NCBI GenBank assembly: GCA_963377175.1
Contig: CAUJNA010000518.1
Location: 144,562 to 208,561, forward strand
DNA: 64,000 bases
From: Effrenium voratum
Lineage: Eukaryota > Sar > Dinophyceae > Suessiales > Symbiodiniaceae
Direction: 5' to 3'
Both the position numbers and the translations under genes were made by a program. Each line of letters opens with the position of its first letter. Within the stretch, counting starts at the first letter, position 1. Positions 50,622 to 60,450 of the stretch are shown piece after piece. The notes beneath the pieces are model-generated. The model did no database searches. It had not been told where the DNA came from and was given only the letters and a program-made list of their open reading frames with translations.

Positions 50622-50705
<84 letters not shown>
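50622..50705. repeat. (GA)n microsatellite, 84 bp
   Basis: Uninterrupted AG dinucleotide run. Confidence 0.98.
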
Positions 50706-50708
<3 letters not shown>

Positions 50709-51082
50709 TCCATGTTTGATATGTTTGCCATGTCTTGGGTCATTCGAGAACCGGCCACAACCAAAAACCCTCTGAATCATTTGGAGCCCGATGTTTTTTC
50801 CCCTTCAGCCCGGATCTGATTCGGTGATTTGGACGAGCTTGGACGCCGATCCACCGATCACCCGATCACCCGCCTCCGCGGGGCCGGGCTTGGCTGCTGC
50901 TGCCCGGCCGCCTCGGTTTCTCCGCTTCGCCCCCCATTTCTGTCCGCGAGGGAGGTTCTTACAGGGGAAAGCGAAGGGAAAAACGGAGCAATTTTCTAGG
51001 GGTACCTCTGGAAGAGCCAAAGTCCATGGGTTTTGCGCGCTCACAGGAGGTTTGGTCAAAGGATCCCGTAGCGGGGAACCTG

Positions 51083-51210
51083 CCACCTTCCAATTCCATT
51101 CTGTCCAGGGATCCGAATCTTTTCAGGAAACCGTCAAAAAATTCAGGGGAAACGGATCCAGTTTTTGAAAAGAACGATGGTTGAAAAGAATGGCGAATCA
51201 ACCCCTACAA
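51083..51210. mobile_element. Foldback family F, copy 3 (inverted)
   Basis: Reverse complement of copies 1 and 2: accttccaattccattc ... gaaaagaacgatggttgaaaagaat ... aatcaacccct. Confidence 0.6.
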
Positions 51211-51355
51211 ATTTGTGGGGGGGTCTCAAATGAAAGGCTTTTCTAAACATGCAGGTGAAATTTCTGAGTGTGCGCGTGGATGCGGGTCATTTTAAAAGGG
51301 AAATACGGAAACAAGGAAACCCGCCGATTTGGGGCTCCCCCATATGTAGAGACAC

Positions 51356-51470
51356 CGGAGTGTCACACGGGCCTGTTCCCACCTACAAGGCCAGCCTGCA
51401 CTGGACCAAATACAAGAGCTTCCACGAGCACGAGGTGTGCTATAGCAAGGCTCTCCTGCAGGTCCGCCTT
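51356..51470 (+). CDS. Exon-like segment, strand ambiguous
   Basis: The plus strand reads PTYKASLHWTKYKSFHEHEV then CYSKALLQ followed by a possible CAG^GT donor; the minus strand also reads without stops (LQESLAIAHLVLVEALVF). The plus reading has the more protein-like composition but goes against the strand of every other candidate exon here. Confidence 0.3.
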
Positions 51471-52684
51471 GATTGCTTGCATGCACTTGTTGGCCTCTGT
51501 GCCTGGAAACATGGGGCCACTCCCATCTCAGCGGCATACTCTGCTTGCGACTGGGGAAACCCCCAGTAAAACTGATGGGTTGAGCTTTAAGCGAGCTTTA
51601 CAACCAGGGGACACCCAAGATGATGAACGTGGCCGTCGCTTTCAACGCAGCCAAGCCGTTGACCAGGTTGGGGGAATGAAGAACCTGGAAGCGAGGGGCT
51701 GCCTCTGAGATTTCCGTCGGATGGCAACACCCTGGGGGCTCCCTTTGAACAAACTCACGCTCCGACCATCGCCCCCTTGGAAGACTGTTCTTCTGACAAA
51801 AAGGGGACAATTTAAAAAGAATCAAAGGGGTCACCAGTTTATGTGTGCTCGAGAAGCACCAATAAACTGCCCGGTCTTCCCTCTTTTTCAAAACCACCTG
51901 CAAAAACGAACACACGGGCACTTGCGGAGCCCATTTTTCCGCAAAAAAAAGAAAAGCACCAAGCACCCGAATCGAGCCGGCCTCTTGGCCTCCAAAGCGC
52001 TGCCTGAGCACCGCTGGCCAGGGTTAAAGGTTCGGAGGGGCATGGGAAAACCGAACCCCCAACCTCACCGCCAGGCTCAGCGAGGCTGACCTTGCGGGTG
52101 ACCTTCGCTAAGCCTCCGCTCGCTTGAACAAACCGGCTAGGTCCCTCCGGACCAAAGCGCTGCTTAGTTTCGGAGACCGATTTTCTCGCTCGAAATCCCG
52201 GTCAAACAGCTTGAGCCCTGGCTGTTGCAGAGAGTAAATGGGAAACCATTCAGCTCATCAAGTGTGTTGTTCTGTTTTCTTAGTGTTGGTTCCAGAATGT
52301 GCACTTCAGAGGACAAATGCGGGCCCGGGATGTCGCACGTGCATCTTAGAGCTGAGGGGCAAAACCAACCTCACTGATGAACGCTCTCGGACGGATGTGT
52401 CGGCTCTCAGCGAACGAATCTTGCAGCAGCCAACGACTTGTTGCAACAGCAAATGCCCACCCAATGGTCCCAAATGAGACCCTCGCGAACCAATCCAAGC
52501 CACCAACTAAGCAACTCAGGGATACCTGATAAGGTCCATGGGACGTTGCAGGTGTCGTCCCTGGTCTTGCCCAAACTGCGCGAACCCCGAATTTCCCGAA
52601 TTCACCCACCGGGCTTTGGCCCCATCCACGGAGAAAAAAAAAAAACTCTGCTCAGTTGGCTTTTTGGATTGGAAAAAATGACAA

Positions 52685-52704
52685 ATATATATATATATAT
52701 ATAT
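52685..52704. repeat. (TA)n microsatellite
   Basis: Ten TA units beside an A/G-rich tract. Confidence 0.9.
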
Positions 52705-52779
52705 AAGAAAAGAAGAAAAAAAGAAGAAACAAAAGGATCAGGTTGCTTCTTGTCGACCCCCGAACCCCGCGTCAGCCAA

Positions 52780-52935
52780 GAACGACGCCCCCGGCGCCTC
52801 CGAAGCTCCCGCTCGGCGACGCCGGAGGCGGCGGCTTCGGCGCCATCGATGGCGATGGCGCAACTTTTCCCTGGGCTCTTGGGACGAGGGGCTCCCAGTT
52901 TCGCTAAACGAAGCGCCAAAGCTCTAGGGGTGGAT
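52780..52935 (-). CDS. Exon-like segment, Ala/Arg-rich
   Basis: Reads ALALRLAKLGAPRPKSPGKS, then AIAIDGAEAAASGVAEREL and an Arg run. High G/C at third positions. A cccaag acceptor inside may mark the real start. Product unknown. Confidence 0.35.
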
Positions 52936-53479
52936 TCCCCTGTTTTTTTTGCTTGGGTCAGCAATGCTGTTGTTTGTTTGCTCGGGTCGACCTGGCAAGG
53001 ACAAGAACATCGGTCAGGGCGACAAGAGGCCGGAGCCCTTCACGTGCACCATGACGTCATTTGGGGAACTCACATGGGTGTCTTTGTGAGGGGAACCCCC
53101 CGCCCTTTTGGGGCTGTGTTTAAGGGAAAGCCAAACAGGAAGCACCTATCTTTGGGAGCGGTTTTTCTAGGGGATCGAAAAGGTCCCAGCAATGGCTGCA
53201 TTGAAACACAGGGGTATTCTTCGAGGGCTGCTGCGTATCGCCCCCCCCCCCTTCGTCCCTGGTCACACATAGTGGCGGCGGCAATCGTGTGGTGCGCACC
53301 TCCTTGTATTGTTGAGCAGGGTTGTCACGTCTGCAGGTTAGTAAACGTGTAGTCAAGCGTAAACTCCAAATGCTAGGAGCTAAATATATAGATAATTAAA
53401 CATACTTTAAAAACATGAAACTAATAGAATGGATGAACACATAGATACAAAAAATAAAAAGAAAGACGCTGGAGCCCGC

Positions 53480-53537
53480 CTCAATCGCCAAGCGTGCCGT
53501 GAGCTCCTGCAACGCCTGGTCGAAGGGCAGGTCCAGC
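53480..53537 (-). CDS. Exon of an unidentified gene (LDLPFDQALQELTARLAIE)
   Basis: 58 nt, acceptor cttggcgag, donor GAG^GC, 19 full codons. A likely amphipathic helix; family not recognised. Confidence 0.5.
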
Positions 53538-53992
53538 CTCGCCAAGTGGAAACTTTGGGCTGAGCTGTCGCTCCAAGACCCGCCCAAGCGGAGGCGGAGC
53601 CACGCAACCGACTCCCGACTCATCCCACAGCTGGAGGCCCTCAGAAATTTGTCAAGCCAGTTGAAGCTTTGAAGCGGACTTCAGCTTCCCTGCGGCAAAA
53701 AAAAGAGGGCTCATGTTGAGAAGCTCCCGCAATCCACGGAAACCAGCGAGCTAGGAATGTTGAGAAACCTATCCAAATACTTACCAAAATGTGAGGAACT
53801 CGCCGCAGCGAGCGAGCTTTTGCTGTTGGCTTCTTGGTGTCAGGTTGCTCGGACTCGTGACCCGCGGCTTGGGCTTCGAGGATCAGATGGTGTCCCACAC
53901 GGGAAACCGGGCCTTGCCACGGGTGTCCCCCGGGCCCCAAGCGGAGGGGGGGGGGAAGTTGTGGTATGAGTAATGAGGGACCTGGGAGAAGA

Positions 53993-54070
53993 GGGGGTTG
54001 ACTCTCAATACCAAGGTTTGAAGGTTGACTCTCAATACCAAGGTTTGAAGGTTCCAAGGTTTGAAGATTT
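53993..54070. repeat. Tandem repeat, 27-bp unit
   Basis: Two full copies of gttgactctcaataccaagg plus tttgaag and a partial third (ttccaaggtttgaag). Confidence 0.85.
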
Positions 54071-54489
54071 GCTACATCACTCAGGGCTTCCATGGCGTGA
54101 GACGGACCTTCAGAGTGATGTTCAGATGCTTGAAATGGGTTCTCACAAAAAAAAAGGAGACCCAAACTGGGGCGCGTGTTCCTGCGACCCTTGAAGTCAA
54201 TTATAAAAAGCATACTCCCAAAAACAACACCCCCCCCCCCCGCCCCCACAATTCGTCTACCCCAAAACAATAAGACCATGTCACCCTCGACCCCGCCACG
54301 ACCCCCCCCAAAAAAACTCCCCCCTCCCCCCACCGCGATCAGCCGTCAGCCCCCTGGGGCTCCCGGCCGCAAGTGGGCGCGGGGCAGACTTCTGCACCTC
54401 AGCTCCGCGAGGTCTGAAGGAGCTGAAGGCAAGGAACCCCAAAGCTTTGGCCCCGAGCGGGTTGTCGAAAGGTCGACCCAAAAGCCTGT

Positions 54490-54590
54490 GGTGGTCAAAA
54501 ATAGTTGGTAACCCCCAAATGGGTTGCCCTGGTAAGTGTACACATGGACCAAAACCTGCGATCCCCTGCTGGTTTAATTTTGACCCATAC
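54490..54590. mobile_element. MITE family E
   Basis: gtggtcaaaaatag ... tttaattttgacccatacccaaa; interior aaatgggttgccctggtaag. Confidence 0.65.
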
Positions 54591-54855
54591 CCAAAAAGAT
54601 GTGCCAAGCCCCAGGCTCTGCCCAAAATAATCCCCAAATTGATCCTTTTCTTCCCGAAAGCAGTGCGAAGGGCTCTTCGGAGAAGAAAAGAAAACGGGCG
54701 CCAATTGCGCACGTACAGCTGCACTGAGCAAGTTACACCAGTGGAGGTCTAGTGTGATTCCCCTGATTTGGTGCCTCCAGAAGCAAAACCAGAAGCACAT
54801 GTTGAGCGGTCCTTCATTGTAGGAAACGCCCAACACCAAGTGGTTGCAGTCAAGG

Positions 54856-54909
54856 TACGACTTCGACTGCGGCTTTGATGACCTCAGCAGAACTCTTGCG
54901 CAACTCAGG
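54856..54909 (-). CDS. Exon-like segment (LRKSSAEVIKAAVEV)
   Basis: Acceptor gcggacctgag; helical peptide followed by VP-TGA in frame, so either a terminal exon or a donor lies before the stop. Product unknown. Confidence 0.35.
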
Positions 54910-55069
54910 TCCGCAAGGAACGGGTACAGACTTGGGGTTGGCTTGTACTATCTTGCCGGTTGGTTTATACAAAAGGAAGCCAAACGAACAACCCACCCAT
55001 TTTTTGTTCTTTCTAGATTGACACATCCCCATTTACTGGCCGCTGGTCCCAAACCCCACAATTCCCACA

Positions 55070-55150
55070 ATTCCGGCCGAGCAGCGGCCCGGGCGGCGGC
55101 GGCAGCATCAGGCACTGCATGAAGGTCCGAAGCTCCTCTTGGCAGCGGCC
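55070..55150 (-). CDS. Exon-like segment, Ala-rich
   Basis: Reads ASDLHAVPDAAAAARAAARP then ELWELWGLG; G/C-rich. Borders unresolved; could be low-complexity by chance. Confidence 0.25.
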
Positions 55151-55919
55151 CACCATGGCCAGTTACCTTGGGCAACTGCCATGACCCGAAGAAAAAACGA
55201 GCCTTCGTGCTCGAGCCGAAGGCCGAAGGAAGAAGGCAGAAGCCAGGCATCCTTTTGCCTTTGCGATAGCGCACAGTGTCTGTTCGACGCAGCGATTTAC
55301 TTGGGGGAGGGGGAAAGAAGGAGAAGGCCCCAACAACAAACAAGCCAGGCATCCGAAAAATTGGGGAAAAAAGCCCACCCAACCATGTTTGGCCGTGGCG
55401 GTTGCTCAAAAAAGTCATGGGAATGAGCGCAGCTCCACAATGTCATCCTAAGCGTGACAGCCCTCATTTCTAGGGTGTGAGAGATCGGGACATGTGGTCA
55501 ATGAACCCCACTGGCATCAACAAAGCATAAGTCTACCCAGAGCAGGTCGGCCTGCCCGGCACAAAACAACCGATTTGTGGGGAGATTTGGGTGGCCCCCT
55601 GCCCCCCCAATGTCCTCCCAAACTGACTCAGTTGCTCGCATGTTGAGAAAGCAAAAGTGCTGGCTCAGGCAATGACAGCCACGGACCTAGCCACGGTTTG
55701 GTTGTTGCCATTTTCCGGGGAGTAACCAACCAGGGACAACAAATCACTCAACTTCAAACGCCGGCTGTCTTGCTCAGTTCAGCCGATGACCCGCCCCGCT
55801 GCATCGATGTCGCTTTTTCCCAAGGCTCCAACAGCCGGGGGCAGGGGTTCGAACATGCCGTTGTCGGTAAATTGGGGAGCCACAGGATATCATGGCGTAT
55901 CATATAAAAGGACTTCTTT

Positions 55920-56019
55920 GGCTGTGGCTCAAACACCTGTACCAAAATGACACCTTGCTACATGGAAACCAGCAGTGAAACCTGCGTAACCCTACGTCTC
56001 TAATTTTGAGCCACACCCC
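55920..56019. mobile_element. MITE family E
   Basis: ggctgtggctcaaacacc ... taattttgagccacacccc, perfect 9-bp terminal inverted core. Confidence 0.65.
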
Positions 56020-56296
56020 TTTTCTCCACCGGCTTCTTTTGGGACTTTGGAAAAGGTGAAATCTTGAAAAACGCATTCAGAAGTTCAAGCCCCGCCCTGG
56101 CAAACTACGAGCTTGAAGGGAACGGCGCCTGCGCACTTTCCCGTGAGCAGGCAGCGGTTCTCCCCAATGGTGCAGCGTGTGGAGAGCCAAACAACAAAAT
56201 AGTTGAGTCAACAAAGAAGGATTGACAACCCTCCCAAACACAATCATGAAACCTGAAAGAGGGCTCCCTTTTGGAGGAAACGTGTCTTCCAGGGAA

Positions 56297-56386
56297 TCCC
56301 TCGTTGAAGGGTATGTCCAACCTTGGAATCCCTTGTTGAAGGGTATGTCCAACCTTGGAATCCCTTGTTGAAGGGTATGTCCAACC
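56297..56386. repeat. Tandem repeat, 32-bp unit x3
   Basis: ttgttgaagggtatgtccaa followed by ccttggaatccc repeats almost exactly three times. Confidence 0.9.
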
Positions 56387-56994
56387 GTTTTGCAGTCCAC
56401 TTCCATGGATCATGGAAAGAAAAAGAGCAAAATGCAGTTGCAGTACATCCTTGACTTCAGCCCTGCTTCAGCCAGATGATGCGTAAAGCAAGGTCATGCA
56501 AGTCCGGTCAGATGCGTTTGCCCTTCACAGACTTTCTACGTTCATGTTGAGAGAGGCCATGCTGTGTGATACGTCTTGATACCTCTGAATTCTGGAGACG
56601 GAAAAAAAAAAGAGCCGCCCACACGTGGAGCATTTGTGACGTCAACGAGGCTGAAAGGGCTTTCTCTTGGGGTAACGGTTCCAAGGCACACAGCAGTTGT
56701 CGAATGAAGCCATCTGGGAGCAGTTTGTTTGCCTCTGCAAATGCCCCGCCGGTGGCATGTGTGTTCTGGTCTTTGTCAAAGTGATTTTCGCATCTCACGG
56801 GCAATTAACCTGCACCAACACGGGAATCAAAAGTGGGGCTGAGTACGCTCAAAAGACATCTTCCTTGGCGTGCACGCAGCTCTGCCGCATCCTCTTGCAT
56901 TTCGTCTTTGGCCTTTGTGTTGGGGCAACTGCTTGAATGTTTGGCCTTTTTTGTTGGGGCAACTGCTTGAAAAAAAAACATGACATCTGCCATA

Positions 56995-57081
56995 AGGGGT
57001 CCGACCCATTGGTTCGTTCCAACGCCATGGCACCATCTATCCCTTCGAGGAACTGGCCCCCGAAGGTCCCGAAGGCATGTG
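56995..57081 (-). CDS. Exon of an unidentified gene (contains FGTFGGQFLEGIDGAMALE)
   Basis: Acceptor ccgccaag; reads HAFGTFGGQFLEGIDGAMAL then ERTNGSDPLWQMS. Very coding-like composition; the donor is uncertain. Family not recognised. Confidence 0.45.
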
Positions 57082-57503
57082 CTTGGCGGTTCCCGGCGCC
57101 TCTGATCGGCGCTTCGCTTTTTTTCTCGCGATCGCTGCGATAGGGCAGGGGCTCCCCACTTGGCTACCCCAGGGTTGACCAAAAAAAAGAGCCAGGGGTC
57201 GTTATTTTTTTTTTACCCCCAAGAGGGTAGAACCCCGAGGGTTAAGTCTATCTGAAAGTCAAAAACGGCGGTGGGGGATGACCGAGCCTGGGTCTTGGGC
57301 TGATTCACTGGCTTGAGGGGATTCCTTTCCAGGTTGGATGGCTTATATGGATCATTCCATTTCTCTTTCCCTGCCTATCGAACCAGCAAGCTGTTTCTAA
57401 TACATTTTTTCAGATTCTCGGGGACCCGGTGCTATCGGCGAAACCCTAAGCTGTAAGCTTTGTTTGGCATTCCACGGGCCACGAACCGCCACACACGGTT
57501 CAC

Positions 57504-57544
57504 CCCAGTGCGGCTTCGGCGTCACCCCAGCCGATTCGGGCCAC
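57504..57544 (-). CDS. Exon-like segment (VARIGWGDAEAAL)
   Basis: 41 nt, acceptor gcgtgtag, GT donor (CTGGG^GTGAAC). Product unknown; lies downstream of the DNA polymerase exons and could be part of that gene's neighbour. Confidence 0.4.
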
Positions 57545-58295
57545 CTACACGCGATGCCGGAAGGCACAGTGGTCCACCTCTGAAACAATAGAATGAACCC
57601 TATAAACCATCCAACTGGTGGTTTCCGTTAAGGGAATCCCCTGGTTCATTCCATTTCTCATTCTCCACCTATCGCACCAGCAAGTCATTTCAAAAAAAAA
57701 TCGTCGTCTTTCGGGGCATCTCTTTGTGAATTTCCGGGTTTGCCTTCAGAAAGGTAGCCCAAAACCCCCGAAAGCGCCAACCCTTTTCATCTGCAAACTC
57801 TTGATGTGACACAGTCCGTCGAGCGGTTCCGGCTTGGTGCACTTCCGAAAGCAATTTCTGGGGTCGTGGCACTTCCTTCACGCCTGGCTAAGGGCTGTCC
57901 ATGCAGAAAGGCTTGCGATCTAGTCAACGAAAGCCAGCCAGATTCCTTGTCCCCAGTTCAGTGAAGGTTGCATTGGCGTCGGGAAGAATCATTGGTAGAT
58001 GGGGGTTGATGAAAAGTCCTTTACATAGGATGACCATTGGGCAAACCAGTAAAAAGGTGCTATGTCCCACTACCATGGCAAAACTTACCCGTGGTCATTT
58101 GGGGGCAGGAATCTTCAGGCCACGTTCAGCGATGTTGACTCTGACAGGAGTGGCCCTTTGCCACCGCTTCGAGAACTCCGCTGCCCACACACCATGGTAC
58201 TTTGGGTGACCCACCTACCCCGCCGCAAAATACGGGAGATGCCCTTTATCCGATATGTGACAGCCAGTTTCTCTCTCACTCCGAACTCACCGCCA

Positions 58296-58362
58296 AAATA
58301 GACAACCGCATGCCACAGCCGCAGCGCAAGAAGCGAGGCCAGCTTCGCAACTGCGTTGCTGA
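58296..58362 (-). CDS. Exon-like segment (AVAKLASLLALRLW)
   Basis: Acceptor gaaggag; reads SNAVAKLASLLALRLW, and the frame continues HAVVYFGGEFG. Product unknown. Confidence 0.4.
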
Positions 58363-58910
58363 CTCCTTCCTCTCCAGTGACAAGTGAAGCTCCGCCACAA
58401 AACGAACGTGAGTGACAGTGTCTTGCAGGTTACAGACACACAATAGCTGCCGCTGCTTTTGGGGCCTGACCCCTCCCCCCCCGAACAAGAAAGCGCCGCG
58501 CACTTCGTTGCACTGAGCGAGTCTGCAAAGCCAAAAAGGAGTCCTCCCCCGCTTCAAAAATCACATGCGATCCGATCGTTGTGACCTCATTCACTTCGGA
58601 TGCTGAACTCAGGGCGGACACCAGAGAGCCAAAACCAGCACCTCTGTTCCCAACACTTGGATATGTTAGCCAAAACCGTGTGTTTTTCCTTGATGAAATG
58701 CTACGACTTCAAGTCAACCTCGCAAACTATGTGGTTTGTCCAACGGCCAGCTGCCACCCACCAAAATGCGTGGGAAACTAAAACCTGCACAGCAACACTG
58801 AGAACAGGGTGTGCAATTCCGTCGGAATCGAATCGTGTTTATCTAAAACCCTAAAACCCCAAAGGGTCCGATCCGATCCGCGACCATCCCTTCGGTCCGG
58901 GTGCGACCGC

Positions 58911-58946
58911 CTTTTCGCCGAGGTCGCTGCAGATGGCCAAGCTCAC
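58911..58946 (-). CDS. Possible C-terminal exon of the DNA polymerase gene
   Basis: 36 nt, phase 0 at both ends; acceptor gcctgcgcag, donor AAG^GC. Reads VSLAICSDLGEK, reminiscent of the VDLAVDAK..W ending of plant-type organellar polymerases. The link to the 60404 exon is not in phase, so one exon would be missing between them. Confidence 0.35.
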
Positions 58947-60403
58947 CTGCGCAGGCCGCGGTGACTGGCCGACACGGGTGTGTCTTTGTTTGGGGGAACC
59001 CCTTTTTGGTTGGTTTTTATAGGGAAACCAAGGAGGGAGTCCCACCATTTTTGGGGGGTCCGCTATTTTAAGACGATCATGGGGTCCTTGGCAGAAACTG
59101 AATCCTATTGAGCTGACCGCTATTCAACACTATAGATAATCCTACATGAAAAACTCGCCTGCACAAATGCGAATCCTCAGTTTCGAATCACTCAGATCAA
59201 GCAGAGCCTGGTTCAGGGCAAAACAGTCATACGAGTGTGTCTCAAAATAGTAAGGGGGACCCCCAAAAGCCAAAAACGGTTAGCTTCCTCCCGTGTTCCC
59301 TTTAAAACACCTCAAAAAGAGAAGCCTCAAGCATACAACAAACCCACTCGTCCATGGCACATCATACCCTGCCAAAGGACCCGGTCCCAAATCTCACAAT
59401 CCATAGGAATGTCGCTGATATTTGTTCGCAGAACTTTGAATCAGGCCCTGATAACATTGGAGCTTCCTAGGCACACCCACTGCTCCGACCCGCTAAGGCT
59501 TGATACGTCAACAGGACAGACACTGCTTGGATGCGAAACTCCTTAAGGAATTTCTTCACTTCGTTTGGGGGCCAAGATCGGCACTTCGTTACCTCTTCTT
59601 TGGCAACGAGAGCTTCCGTACACGGGTTGGAGCTGTAGGCACACGGCGGTGTTTCTGAGACAACTGCAAACTTGGGGAGCTTTCAAGTCAATTCAAAAAA
59701 GGAGACCCTTTGTTTGGGAGGGCACCCCTACAACTTACTCCCCAGGGTTGTGTCAAAATCTGGGGACCCCAACATGATCGGTGTCCTTTTGGCTTCTCTT
59801 CAAAGCCGTCATACAGCCAAAACAAAGCACTCTCCACAAAAAAACATGCCCTGACCAGTGCCGACCTCAGATTGAGAGAGCTCTGCGGGCATCTGGGGCC
59901 CGCGCCTCCAAAGGCACCGCCAGGGAGAAGCCGGGGTTGGTCTCCTCGAGAAAATTTCCCGGGGATTCACTTGGATTCCCCGGATGAGCTTGGAACCCGA
60001 GGTTGCGGAGATTTTCTCCAAAAGGAGAAACTTGCTGAAAATGGAGCGCTCAGCCAAGCCTGAAGCGTATCCTCGCAAGCAAAGCTTGAAACGGCGGCTC
60101 GAAGCCACAAACCTGCGAGCTGAGTTGCTCATCTCTGCGGATTTCTCTGCTCCGTGAAGTCACTAAGCAACACGGACAAGCGGAACTCCACCCAACCACC
60201 GGTGCAAAAAAAAAAAGAAGGCGCGCATTGGTTTTTGCTTTTCCCCCCCCCAAAAACAGCAGCGAAAAGTCCCCCGAAATGCGTAGGTTCCACCTGGTTT
60301 CGAAAGGCTGGGAATTAAAGGCAAACCAAAAGGAAACCACCTACGTGGAAGGGGGTCCCAAATTTTGAGAATCCGTTGTCAGGGAACTCGAGAGGACATG
60401 CGC

Positions 60404-60450
60404 CAGTCCTTCAATGGCGCCACCATCAGCTGCTTCACAATCTGAGTCGC
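60404..60450 (-). CDS. DNA polymerase exon after motif C
   Basis: 47 nt, acceptor tgacgcgcag, donor GACTG^GC; reads ATQIVKQLMVAPLKD, matching the A..IV...M..P pattern that follows HDE in the family. Confidence 0.7.

Noticed and set aside
53000..54400. C-rich runs near 53240 and 54230-54330 as genes on the plus strand
   Set aside because: Homopolymeric C/A tracts give long artificial Pro-rich frames.
59809..60132. Minus-strand frame reading FVASSRRFKLCLRGYASGL as the next polymerase exon
   Set aside because: The phase would fit the 60404 exon, but similarity to the polymerase C-terminus is too weak to call.
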